From Actinomycetes bacterium (lineage in GTDB: Bacteria > Actinomycetota > Coriobacteriia > WRKU01 > WQUG01), in the NCBI GenBank assembly GCA_009785855.1, contig WQUG01000063.1:1-11184 (forward strand): 11,184 nucleotides of DNA. The letters are read 5' to 3'. The stretch's first letter is position 1; the number at the start of each line of letters is the position of its first letter. The notes under the pieces were generated by a model. The model was not told the DNA's origin. It was given only the letters and a program-made list of their open reading frames with translations, and did not search any database. Below, piece after piece: positions 1 through 7,271 of the stretch. Both the position numbers and the translations under genes were made by a program.

Positions 1-1
1 A

Positions 2-1222
2 GAGGCCACCGACGAGGAGCGGGCGAAGTATCTGCCCGAGATCAAGAAGACCTGTGATGAAGAGCATATCAAGGTCGTCGAGGCAGGCGGGCTGGCCGTC
101 ATCGGTACCGAGCGCCATGACTCGCGGCGCATCGACAACCAGCTGCGCGGACGCAGCGGGCGTCAGGGCGACCCGGGACTCTCGCAGTTCTACCTCTCGC
201 TCGAAGACGACCTGATGCGCCTGTTCGGCGGGGACCGCATGGACCGCATCTCGGCCATGATGGAGCGCGCGAACGTACCCGATGACATGCCGATCAAGGC
301 CGGCATCGTCTCTAAGGTCGTCGAGAACGCCCAGCACAAGGTCGAGGCCATGAACTTCGCCTCCCGTAAGTACGTGCTCGACTACGACGACGTCATGAAC
401 AAGCAGCGCGAGGTCATCTACGCCGAGCGCAGCAAGGTGCTCGACGGCAAGGACATCCATGATCACGTCTCGACGGCCATCCGCGAGACGTGTCAGCGCG
501 CCGTTGCCGACTTCTGCGGCGAGGACTCCGCTTCGACGAAAAAGGACGACTGGGACACAGAGGGGCTCATCCGCTGGTTCCGCGACTTCAGCGGTCTGAC
601 CAAGCGCCCCGCGACCAAGGCGGTCGAGGATGCGGAAAAGCCGGAGGATATCTCCCGGAACTACTACGAGCTTGTGCACAAGGAATACAAGAAGAAGGAA
701 GCGCTCCTCGGCGAGGAGAACATGCGCGACTTGGAGCGTCAGGTCATGCTGCGCGTGCTCGATACCCGTTGGATGCAGCACCTGCAGGAGATGGACTACC
801 TTAAAGAGGGCATCGGCCTGCGCGCGATGGGCGCCAAGGACCCCGTCGTCGAGTACAAGAACGAGGGCTATAACCTCTTCATCGAGCTGGTCCAGGCCAT
901 CGACGAGGACTACATCAAGACGCTCATGCACCTCAACATCGTGCTCGAGAACACGCCGGCGCCGAGCTATCTCAATGACGCTGACTACACCGCCCCCAGT
1001 GAAGAGAGCATGTTCGCAGGCGTGGCTGAGGAGGCGACCGCAGAGCTCGGGGGCCTGAGCTCGTCGGCCCTGAACCGCGCGGCGGGTTACAAGACGAAGA
1101 CCCAGCATACGGTCGCTGACGACCCTTACGCCGGGGTCGGGCGTAACGACCCCTGCCCCTGTGGCAGCGGCAAGAAGTTCAAGAAGTGCCATGGGGCAAA
1201 CGTGGTGACGCCGGCCCGATAA
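2..1222 (+). CDS. secA: Preprotein translocase ATPase SecA, C-terminal part (5' end outside window)
   Basis: SecA is the cytoplasmic ATPase motor that pushes unfolded preproteins through the SecYEG channel. The reading frame is open from the left edge; 406 residues are visible, and the N-terminal DEAD-type nucleotide-binding domain and most of the preprotein cross-linking domain lie outside. Near the start is the second nucleotide-binding fold with the helicase motif VI-like segment QLRGRSGRQGD (visible residues 47-57), then FYLSLEDDLMRLFGGDR. The helical scaffold follows, with YDDVMNKQRE and the helical-wing/C-terminal signature GIGLRAMGAKDPVVEYKNEG. It ends in a linker and the zinc-binding SEC-C motif CPCGSGKKFKKCHG, which in the family binds SecB or ribosomes. 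The gene is intact to its TAA stop at 1220-1222. prfB starts 5 bp later, a pairing found in many bacteria. Identification is very secure; only the start is unknown. Confidence 0.97.
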   Translation, partial: EATDEERAKYLPEIKKTCDEEHIKVVEAGGLAVIGTERHDSRRIDNQLRGRSGRQGDPGLSQFYLSLEDDLMRLFGGDRMDRISAMMERANVPDDMPIKAGIVSKVVENAQHKVEAMNFASRKYVLDYDDVMNKQREVIYAERSKVLDGKDIHDHVSTAIRETCQRAVADFCGEDSASTKKDDWDTEGLIRWFRDFSGLTKRPATKAVEDAEKPEDISRNYYELVHKEYKKKEALLGEENMRDLERQVMLRVLDTRWMQHLQEMDYLKEGIGLRAMGAKDPVVEYKNEGYNLFIELVQAIDEDYIKTLMHLNIVLENTPAPSYLNDADYTAPSEESMFAGVAEEATAELGGLSSSALNRAAGYKTKTQHTVADDPYAGVGRNDPCPCGSGKKFKKCHGANVVTPAR

Positions 1223-1227
1223 ACGCC

Positions 1228-2355
1228 ATGTTGGAGAGCAGAAGCGCCGAGATCGAGGCGCTCGTCAGCCGCGCTGATGAGCTTGTCTCACAAGCCAGTC
1301 CTGACGAGCTGCGCGCGCGGCTCGCAGGTCTTGAGAAGCGCAGTGCCGAGCCGGGCTTCTGGGATGATGTGAACGCAGCTCGCGAAGCAAGCGCGCAGAT
1401 GGCCGAGCTTCGCGCAGAGCTGGCAGAGATCGATGAGCTCCAGAAGATCGCGGCAGATACCGAGGCCACGCATGAGCTGGCGCTTGAGGCCGGCGACGAG
1501 GAGCTCTGGCAGGAAGCGTCCGAACTCATCGGGCGCCTCGAGATGCTGATCGACGAGCGGGAGGTGGCGCGCTGGTTCGATGGTGAGTTCGATCACTCTG
1601 ACGTCATCGTGACCGTCACTCCCGGCCAGGGGGGCCTTGAGGCCCAGGACTGGACCGAGATGCTCTTCACCATGTACCTGAAGTTCGCCGAGAGTCGTGG
1701 CTGGAAGGTCGACGTGCACGAGGCGCAGCCCGGAGAAAGCATCGGTATCGATCGCGCGGTGTTCACACTGCACGGGCGCGACGCCTATGGGATGATGCGC
1801 GCCGAGCAGGGGGTGCACCGTCTGGTCCGCATCTCTCCGACCGACCTCAAGAAGCGCCGTCAGACGACCTTCGCGGGCGTGACGATCCTGCCCGTTTTGC
1901 CCGACGACGTCGAGGTCGAGATCCGCGACGAGGACCTGCGCATCGACGTCTACCGCTCCAGTGGTCCGGGGGGACAGAGCGTGAACACGACCGACTCAGC
2001 GGTGCGCATCACCCACATCCCGACCGGCATCGTCGTGACCTGCCAGAACGAGAAGTCCCAGCACAAGAACAAGGACGCGGCGCTCTCGATCCTGCGCGCG
2101 CGCCTCTTCGAGCGCGCCCAGGAGGAGCGTGCGGCTGAGCTCAAGGAGCTTCAGGGGCCGCTGGCCGATATCAGCTGGGGCTCACAGATCCGCAGCTACG
2201 TGCTCTATCCCTACCAGATGGTCAAGGACCTGCGCACCGGACACGAGAAGGGCAACGTCGAGGCCGTGCTCGCCGGTGACATCGAAGGTTTCATCCTGGC
2301 CTGGCATCGTTGGGTGGCTGCAGGACGTCCGGATTCTGCTAGGATAAAAGAGTGA
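1228..2355 (+). CDS. prfB: Peptide chain release factor 2 (RF2) with atypical SPT recognition tripeptide
   Basis: RF2 is a class I release factor that reads UAA and UGA in the ribosomal A site and triggers peptidyl-tRNA hydrolysis. The product is 375 aa, normal for RF2. It has an N-terminal helical domain (about 1-115), the catalytic GGQ at 248-250 in a GPGGQSVN loop, QCQN-like [13 protein letters not shown] at 271-283, and the RF2-type ending [22 protein letters not shown] (317-338), which separates it from RF1. The recognition tripeptide, SPF in known RF2, reads SPT here (203-205, bases 1834-1842), within a region ending LKKRRQTTF. No in-frame UGA or CTTTGA shift site occurs near codon 26, so the autoregulatory frameshift of many prfB genes is absent. 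I chose ATG 1228 by homology; a GTG at 1186 would overlap secA. No good Shine-Dalgarno sequence is seen, so translational coupling to the secA stop 5 bp upstream is likely. Confidence 0.95.
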   Translation: MLESRSAEIEALVSRADELVSQASPDELRARLAGLEKRSAEPGFWDDVNAAREASAQMAELRAELAEIDELQKIAADTEATHELALEAGDEELWQEASELIGRLEMLIDEREVARWFDGEFDHSDVIVTVTPGQGGLEAQDWTEMLFTMYLKFAESRGWKVDVHEAQPGESIGIDRAVFTLHGRDAYGMMRAEQGVHRLVRISPTDLKKRRQTTFAGVTILPVLPDDVEVEIRDEDLRIDVYRSSGPGGQSVNTTDSAVRITHIPTGIVVTCQNEKSQHKNKDAALSILRARLFERAQEERAAELKELQGPLADISWGSQIRSYVLYPYQMVKDLRTGHEKGNVEAVLAGDIEGFILAWHRWVAAGRPDSARIKE

Positions 2356-2385
2356 AGCCGGCATTCGAGCGGATAAGAGGCCCCC

Positions 2386-3267
2386 ATGTCTGATCCCGTT
2401 ACTGCAGCGACCCCTGATATCGCCTCCCTGCGCGCCCGTGCGGCGCGCATCCGTGTCTCGATCCTCAAGATGCTCACCGCAGCCGGATCGGGGCATCCCG
2501 GCGGCTCGCTGTCCGCCGCAGACATCCTCACCACGCTCTTCTTCGCGCCGGTCCTGCACTTCCATGCCGATGAACTCGACTGGCCCGGACGTGACCGCTT
2601 CATCCTGTCCAAAGGCCACGCCGCTCCCGTACTCTATGCGACGCTCGCCGAGCTCGGCATCATCGAGGCAGATGAGCTGCTCACCCTGCGCAAGCTCGGC
2701 AGCCGCCTGCAGGGACATCCCGACGCGCGTCGCCTGCCCGGCGTCGAGGTCTCGACCGGATCGCTCGGTCAGGGACTCTCGATCTCGGCCGGACTCGCTC
2801 TGGGTCTGCGCATGGATCACGCGCTCGGCGCCACGGCCCGTCTGCCGCAGGTCTACACGGTCCTTGGCGACGGCGAGCTTCAGGAGGGGCAGGTCTGGGA
2901 GGCCGCCGAATTCGCGGCTAACTATAAGCTGGACAACCTCACCGCCATCGTCGACCGCAACATGCTGCAGATCGACGGGCCCACCGAGGAAGTGATGGCC
3001 CTCGGTGACGTCGCCGCGAAGTTCGCGAGCTTTGGCTGGGAGGCCTCAGACGTCGACGGTCATGACATCGAAGCGCTCTATGAGGCGCTGAGCGCTTTGC
3101 GCCGCGTGGATATGCCGCGGGTGATCGTCGCCCACACCCATAAAGGAGAGGGCGTGTCGTTCATGCGTGATGAGGTCGGCTGGCATGGCAAGGCTCCGAG
3201 CGCAGAAGAGTGCGCCCAGGCCTGTGGTGAGATCTGCGCCTGCAGCGAAGGGGGGGATGCGCGATGA
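2386..3267 (+). CDS. Transketolase, N-terminal (thiamine diphosphate-binding) subunit
   Basis: This is the N-terminal half of a split transketolase, which with its partner transfers two-carbon ketol units between sugar phosphates in the pentose phosphate pathway. It has 293 aa, typical for the split form. Visible signatures are GSGHPGG (34-40), SKGHAAPVLYATL (75-87), TGSLGQGL (124-131), and the thiamine diphosphate/Mg motif GDGELQEGQVWEA (161-173) ending at Asn192 in DRN. Also present are the conserved HKGEGVSFM (252-260) and WHGKAP (266-271). ATG 2386 is preceded by AAGAGG at 2375-2380 with 5-nt spacing. The stop overlaps the next start in an ATGA (4 bp). Oddly, the C-terminal tail after residue 272 has four cysteines (276, 280, 284, 286). 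The exact substrate is not shown by the sequence; a role in another two-carbon transfer is possible. Confidence 0.93.
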   Translation: MSDPVTAATPDIASLRARAARIRVSILKMLTAAGSGHPGGSLSAADILTTLFFAPVLHFHADELDWPGRDRFILSKGHAAPVLYATLAELGIIEADELLTLRKLGSRLQGHPDARRLPGVEVSTGSLGQGLSISAGLALGLRMDHALGATARLPQVYTVLGDGELQEGQVWEAAEFAANYKLDNLTAIVDRNMLQIDGPTEEVMALGDVAAKFASFGWEASDVDGHDIEALYEALSALRRVDMPRVIVAHTHKGEGVSFMRDEVGWHGKAPSAEECAQACGEICACSEGGDAR

Positions 3268-4202
3268 GCAAAGCGACGCGTGCCGCATTGGGCGAGACCC
3301 TCATCGAGCTGGCTGACGGCGGGCTCGATGTCGTCGCGGTCGATGCCGATCTGGCCGGATCGACGACCACGGCGGCCTTCGGTAAGGTCTACCCGGACCG
3401 CCTTGTCGAGGTCGGTATCGCAGAAGCGAACATGATCGACGTGGCGGCGGGGCTTTCCCTGGCGGGCAAGGTCGCCTTCACGGGAAGCTTCGCGGTCTTC
3501 GGTACGGGCCGCGCCTACGACCAGATCCGCAACACGGTCTGCTACAGTGACCTGAACGTCAAGCTCGCGCCCACTCATGCGGGGGTGACGGTCGGTCCGG
3601 ATGGCGGCAGCCATCAGATGCTCGAGGACATCGCGCTGATGCGGGTCCTGCCTCGCATGCGCGTGCTCGTACCCGCCGACTATCAGAGCGCGAAGAGCGC
3701 CCTGCGCCTGGCGGCCCATACCCCGGGACCCTTCTTCGTCCGCCTGGGACGCGCGGGCGTGCCGGAGCTCTATACGGCAGAAGACGACTTCGAGCTGGGG
3801 CGCGCGAAGGTGCTGCGGGCCGGCGACAAGGTGAGTCTCATCGCCTGCGGGGTCGAGGTCTCAGCGGCCCTTGAGGCCGCCGATATCCTGGCAGCCCGCG
3901 ACATCTCCGCCGAGGTCATCGATGCCTTCAGCATCAAACCACTTGATACGGCGACGATCCTTGAGAGCGCCGCGAGAACGGGACGCGTGGTGACCTGCGA
4001 AGAGCATAACATCATCGGAGGACTCGGTTCGGCCGTCGCCGAGACCCTGTCAGAGGGCTTTCCCTGCCCGTTGCTACGGGTCGGCGTGCAGGATCGCTTC
4101 GGTCAGAGTGGCGAGCCTGATGAGCTGCTTCGTTTCTTCGGTCTGGATGCGCCCGCCATCGTTGAAGCCGCCCTGCGCCTGTGCGATGTGCGCAAGATGT
4201 GA
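3264..4202 (+). CDS. Transketolase, C-terminal (pyrimidine-binding and regulatory-like) subunit
   Basis: This is the partner half of the split transketolase: a pyrimidine-binding domain (about 1-165) followed by the transketolase C-terminal domain (about 180-305). It has 312 aa. Key features are the proton-relay glutamate Glu54 in GIAEANM, which activates thiamine diphosphate in this family, then AFTGSFAVFGTGRAYDQIRN (71-90), THAGVTVGPDGGSHQ (104-118) with His105 and His117, FSIKPLD (222-228) and EEHNIIGGLG (246-255). The ATG sits in ATGA overlapping the stop of the upstream subunit, with a G-rich Shine-Dalgarno stretch at 3248-3256. This supports coupled, equimolar synthesis. The active site would form at the interface of the two polypeptides. 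A DXS-like or other transketolase-family reaction cannot be excluded, but no fused DXS architecture is seen. Confidence 0.93.
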   Translation: MSKATRAALGETLIELADGGLDVVAVDADLAGSTTTAAFGKVYPDRLVEVGIAEANMIDVAAGLSLAGKVAFTGSFAVFGTGRAYDQIRNTVCYSDLNVKLAPTHAGVTVGPDGGSHQMLEDIALMRVLPRMRVLVPADYQSAKSALRLAAHTPGPFFVRLGRAGVPELYTAEDDFELGRAKVLRAGDKVSLIACGVEVSAALEAADILAARDISAEVIDAFSIKPLDTATILESAARTGRVVTCEEHNIIGGLGSAVAETLSEGFPCPLLRVGVQDRFGQSGEPDELLRFFGLDAPAIVEAALRLCDVRKM

Positions 4203-4249
4203 AGTAAGGTTACGATTAATCCATACCTCAGAAGAAGGGCTTGCGCCCC

Positions 4250-4258
4250 TGTTACACT
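4250..4258 (+). promoter_or_regulatory. Candidate extended -10 promoter for ftsEX
   Basis: TGT followed by TACACT matches an extended -10 element (TGnTATAAT). A transcript would start near 4265, almost on top of an in-frame ATG at 4267. There is no clear -35 hexamer 17 bp upstream. It lies in the 64-bp gap between the transketolase pair and ftsE, the largest break in the upstream operon, so a promoter here makes sense. The sequence differs at one of nine bases from the element upstream of ssrA (9011-9019). Confidence 0.4.
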
Positions 4259-4280
4259 GATACGGTATGTTCCCTACGCG

Positions 4281-4287
4281 AAGGAGG
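4281..4287 (+). promoter_or_regulatory. Ribosome binding site deciding the ftsE start
   Basis: AAGGAGG is the best Shine-Dalgarno match in this region. It sits 6 nt upstream of an in-frame TTG at 4294, which favours TTG 4294 over the more canonical-looking ATG 4378 that has only a weak AGG upstream. It also lies inside the coding frame if ATG 4267 is used. Confidence 0.6.
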
Positions 4288-4293
4288 GTTGTT

Positions 4294-5064
4294 TTGCCCG
4301 ATCTACAGGCAACACTCGACCATATCGTTCCTGAGGATACGCTGACCGCCACGGAAAGGCGTCCCTCAGGTCCCCCGATGATCGTCATGCAGAACGTGAC
4401 CAAACGCTATGTGCCAGAGCGCGCAGCCCTTGACGGGGTCTCGATCGAGATCGCTGCCGGGGAGTTCGTGTTCATCGTCGGACATTCCGGCTCGGGGAAA
4501 TCGACCTTCATCCGCTCGCTTTTGCATGAGGTGATCCCGACATCGGGGCGCATCATCGTCGCGGGTCACGACCTCAGCAAGATACGCACCTCGAAGATCC
4601 CCTACCTGCGGCGCAATATCGGCTGCGTCTTCCAGGATTTCAAGCTCCTGCCGAACAAGACGGCCTTCGAGAACGTCGCCTTCGCGCTGCAGGTCATCGG
4701 CAAGTCGAAGCATGTCATCAACACGCAGGTCCCCGAGGTCCTGCGCCTGGTCGGTCTGGAGGGTAAGATCGACAACTATCCTCATGAGCTCTCCGGTGGT
4801 GAGCAGCAGAGAGTGAGCGTCGCGCGCGCCTTCGTGAACCGCCCGCCGCTGCTTCTCTGTGACGAACCGACCGGTAACCTCGATCCTCAGACATCCTTCG
4901 GCATCATGAAGCTGCTCGAGCGCATCAACCACACGGGCACGACCGTGCTTGTCGCCACGCACGACCAGGAGATGGTCAACCGGATGCGTCGGCGCGTCAT
5001 CGCCCTGGACGAAGGCCACATCGTTCGCGACCAGAGCAGGGGGGTGTACGGTCATGCCAATTAA
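4294..5064 (+). CDS. ftsE: Cell division ABC transporter ATPase FtsE with N-terminal extension
   Basis: FtsE is the cytoplasmic ATPase of the FtsEX complex, which couples ATP hydrolysis at the division site to activation of peptidoglycan hydrolases. From TTG 4294 the product is 256 aa. The standard FtsE start ([11 protein letters not shown]) is at residue 29, so there is a 28-residue hydrophilic extension. ABC motifs are complete: Walker [10 protein letters not shown] (63-71), Q-loop Gln114 in [10 protein letters not shown], signature LSGGEQQR (166-173), Walker [10 protein letters not shown] (187-194) and H-loop His223 in ATHD. Three starts compete: ATG 4267 (265 aa, possibly leaderless), TTG 4294 (best Shine-Dalgarno) and ATG 4378 (228 aa, closest to typical FtsE length). 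The 3' end overlaps ftsX by 11 bp, indicating coupled translation. Identity is secure; the start is about 60% sure. Confidence 0.93.
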   Translation: MPDLQATLDHIVPEDTLTATERRPSGPPMIVMQNVTKRYVPERAALDGVSIEIAAGEFVFIVGHSGSGKSTFIRSLLHEVIPTSGRIIVAGHDLSKIRTSKIPYLRRNIGCVFQDFKLLPNKTAFENVAFALQVIGKSKHVINTQVPEVLRLVGLEGKIDNYPHELSGGEQQRVSVARAFVNRPPLLLCDEPTGNLDPQTSFGIMKLLERINHTGTTVLVATHDQEMVNRMRRRVIALDEGHIVRDQSRGVYGHAN

Positions 5065-5968
5065 CGCAGGATATTTCTTCAAGGAGGCAGGCACCAGCTT
5101 CAAGCGGAACTGGGTGATGAGTTTCGGCGCCGTCGTGACGATCTTCCTGTCCTTGCTGCTGATCGGAGTGAGCCTTTTGATCGGCAACGTCGCAAGCTCG
5201 CTGATCGCCGGGCAGGAACAGAAGGTCAACATCCAGGTCTTCATCAAAGATGACGCGAGCCAGACTGACGTCGAAGGGCTTCAGCGTAAGCTTCAGACCA
5301 ACGATCTGGTCAAGCAGGTCGACTATGTGAGCAAAGACCAGGCCTTCGCGCGCTTCAAGCGTCAGACCCAGCAGACGCCGGACATCGCCAGGAACCTCGA
5401 GGGCAATCCGCTGCCCGCTTCGATCGAGGTCCAGCTTCATGATACGCACAACGTGCAGAAGGTCGTGAACACGATCAAGGCGACGCCCGAGTTCAAGAAC
5501 ATCGCCTCGCCGCCTAACGACCCGAGCCAGTCCATCAGGTATGGGCAGGACATCGTGAAGCGGCTGTTCAACTTCACGCGGGTCTTGAGAGTGGTCGGTA
5601 TCGTGTTCATCGTGATGCTCGCCGTCGTCTCCCTGATATTCATCAACAACACGATCCGGATGGCCATCTATGCGCGCCGTAACGAGCTTGCCATCATGCG
5701 TCTGGTCGGGGCGAGCAACTGGTTCATCCGCATGCCCTTCGTCTTCGAAGGCATGATGCAGGCGATCGTCGGTTCGCTCATGGCGATCGGGGTCATGCTG
5801 GCGCTCCAGTTCCTCGCGCTCCCGAAGATCCAGAACACGATCCGCTTCATGCCCTTCGGGTCCACCAACGGCTACATCTGGGTGGTCTCACTCATACTTA
5901 TCGCCGGTGGGGTACTGATCGGTGTCTTTGGATCGTGGATCGCGATGCGCCGCTACCTCAAGGTCTAG
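5054..5968 (+). CDS. ftsX: Cell division ABC transporter permease FtsX
   Basis: FtsX is the membrane half of FtsEX. It transmits the ATPase cycle of FtsE to extracellular peptidoglycan hydrolases or their activators through its large external loop. The product is 304 aa with the FtsX topology: a short cytoplasmic N-terminus, TM1 about 21-48, an extracellular domain about 50-175, TM2 about 178-200, TM3 about 228-256 and TM4 about 273-296. The signature after TM2, [16 protein letters not shown] (206-221), is diagnostic for this permease family. ATG 5054 was chosen because it gives the conserved start [20 protein letters not shown]; it overlaps the ftsE end by 11 bp. Nothing looks broken. No dedicated EnvC- or PcsB-like hydrolase partner is encoded next to it; the next gene is a protease. 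Confidence 0.96.
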   Translation: MPINAGYFFKEAGTSFKRNWVMSFGAVVTIFLSLLLIGVSLLIGNVASSLIAGQEQKVNIQVFIKDDASQTDVEGLQRKLQTNDLVKQVDYVSKDQAFARFKRQTQQTPDIARNLEGNPLPASIEVQLHDTHNVQKVVNTIKATPEFKNIASPPNDPSQSIRYGQDIVKRLFNFTRVLRVVGIVFIVMLAVVSLIFINNTIRMAIYARRNELAIMRLVGASNWFIRMPFVFEGMMQAIVGSLMAIGVMLALQFLALPKIQNTIRFMPFGSTNGYIWVVSLILIAGGVLIGVFGSWIAMRRYLKV

Positions 5969-6023
5969 TGTCGTCCGGCGTCGTTCTCACCGTCTCTGAT
6001 CCCAGAAAGGAAGTGACCTCGGT

Positions 6024-7256
6024 ATGTCACAGAGAAAGCATATCGTAGCCCTGATACTGGGCGGAGTCGTCCTGGCCCTGGTCTTCTTCGTGGCAGGCGT
6101 CGTCAGCTCCCAGCTGCTCAACGTGCCGGGCACGAACCTGCTCAAGACGGACCAGAGCGGTACCGCCCTGGGCGATCAGACCGCCCAGCTCTTCGCGCTC
6201 ATGCAGCGGGAGGCCAATGACCCCCCCAGCGAGACGACTGCGACGGTGGGCGCGCTCAACGGGCTGCTCAGGAGCAACGGCGATGTCTACGGACGCTTCC
6301 TGGACGCCAAGGCTCTGGCGAGTTATACCGAGGACATGGCCGGTCAGTTCGGGGGGATCGGCGTCGTCTTAGGAGAGAAGGACGGGACCGTCATCGTCAA
6401 CCAGGTCTACCCGAACACGCCGGCGGCAAAGGCCGGTCTGCAGGCAGGAGACTACTTCTATAAGATCGACAACACCAGCTCGAACACCTGGACCACCCAG
6501 AAGGTCCAGGCGGCTGTCAGAGGTAAGGTCGGGACCTCGGTCACCCTGACGATGCAGCGTCCCTATACGAAGGATAAGATGCCGCAGAACATCAGGTATA
6601 CCTTCGGCAACCCCTATACGGTCACGATCACACGGGCGATCATCACGACGCCCAATACCGAGAGCAAGATGCTCGATGGCCACGTCGGCTACGTGCGCCT
6701 CTTCGAGTTCAACGAGAAGTCGACCGAGGACCTGCGCAGCGCTTACGAGAAGCTCATCAAGCAGGGCGCGACCTCGCTGGTGCTCGATCTGCGCGACAAC
6801 CCGGGCGGCGACCTCAACCAGGCGGTCGGTGTCGGCTCGCTCTTCCTGAAGAAGGGTCAACCCGTCGTCCAGATCAAGTCGCGCGTTCAGGGAACGAGCG
6901 TCCTTCCCGCCACCGGGGACACCTTGAGCAAGGAGCTGCCGCTGGCGGTGCTCGTCAACGCGAACAGCGCCTCAGCCTCAGAGATCGTCGCGGGCGCCCT
7001 GCAGGACTACGGCCGCGCGAAGCTGGTGGGTTCGACGACCTTCGGCAAGGCCTGCGTGCAGACCGAGCTGCCCTTCGCGGGCGGCGCGGCCTTCATGACG
7101 ACCGCCGACTACCTCACCGCCAAGGGCCGCAACATCAACGCCAAGGGAGTCACCCCTGACGTCAAGCTTGAGATGGACATCGCGCTGGAGAGCGACCAGG
7201 CCAAGGACACCCAGCTGCAAAAGGCGCTTGAACTTGTCAAGGCGAAGGCGCAGTAG
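6024..7256 (+). CDS. Membrane-anchored S41 C-terminal processing peptidase (CtpA/CtpB type)
   Basis: S41 carboxyl-terminal processing proteases cut exported or envelope proteins from their C-terminus, using a PDZ domain to gate the active site. The 410-aa product has an N-terminal membrane anchor or uncleaved signal (about 8-30). A helical segment follows, then a PDZ domain (about 108-180, opening GGIGVVL) and the S41 core with LVLDLRDNPGG (252-262). The serine-lysine dyad aligns with E. coli Tsp Ser430/Lys455: Ser317 in NANSASASE and Lys342 in TFGK, with the same 25-residue spacing. The residue after the lysine is Ala rather than the usual Gly (GKACVQ). A Shine-Dalgarno AAAGGAAG lies at 6006-6013, 10 nt before ATG 6024. 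It sits 55 bp after ftsX, so it may process a FtsEX-regulated hydrolase or another division-site protein; that role is inference from position. Confidence 0.94.
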   Translation: MSQRKHIVALILGGVVLALVFFVAGVVSSQLLNVPGTNLLKTDQSGTALGDQTAQLFALMQREANDPPSETTATVGALNGLLRSNGDVYGRFLDAKALASYTEDMAGQFGGIGVVLGEKDGTVIVNQVYPNTPAAKAGLQAGDYFYKIDNTSSNTWTTQKVQAAVRGKVGTSVTLTMQRPYTKDKMPQNIRYTFGNPYTVTITRAIITTPNTESKMLDGHVGYVRLFEFNEKSTEDLRSAYEKLIKQGATSLVLDLRDNPGGDLNQAVGVGSLFLKKGQPVVQIKSRVQGTSVLPATGDTLSKELPLAVLVNANSASASEIVAGALQDYGRAKLVGSTTFGKACVQTELPFAGGAAFMTTADYLTAKGRNINAKGVTPDVKLEMDIALESDQAKDTQLQKALELVKAKAQ

Positions 7257-7271
7257 GAGAGGAGAGGCGCG

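Noticed and set aside
1186..1227. GTG start at 1186 for prfB, giving 14 extra residues
   Set aside because: It would overlap secA by 37 bp, the added residues are just the secA zinc-motif DNA read in another frame, and RF2 homology begins at ATG 1228.
4237..4248. GGGC-TTGC-GCCC hairpin after the transketolase pair as a terminator
   Set aside because: The stem is only 4 bp and no T tract follows; it lies just upstream of the candidate ftsE promoter.
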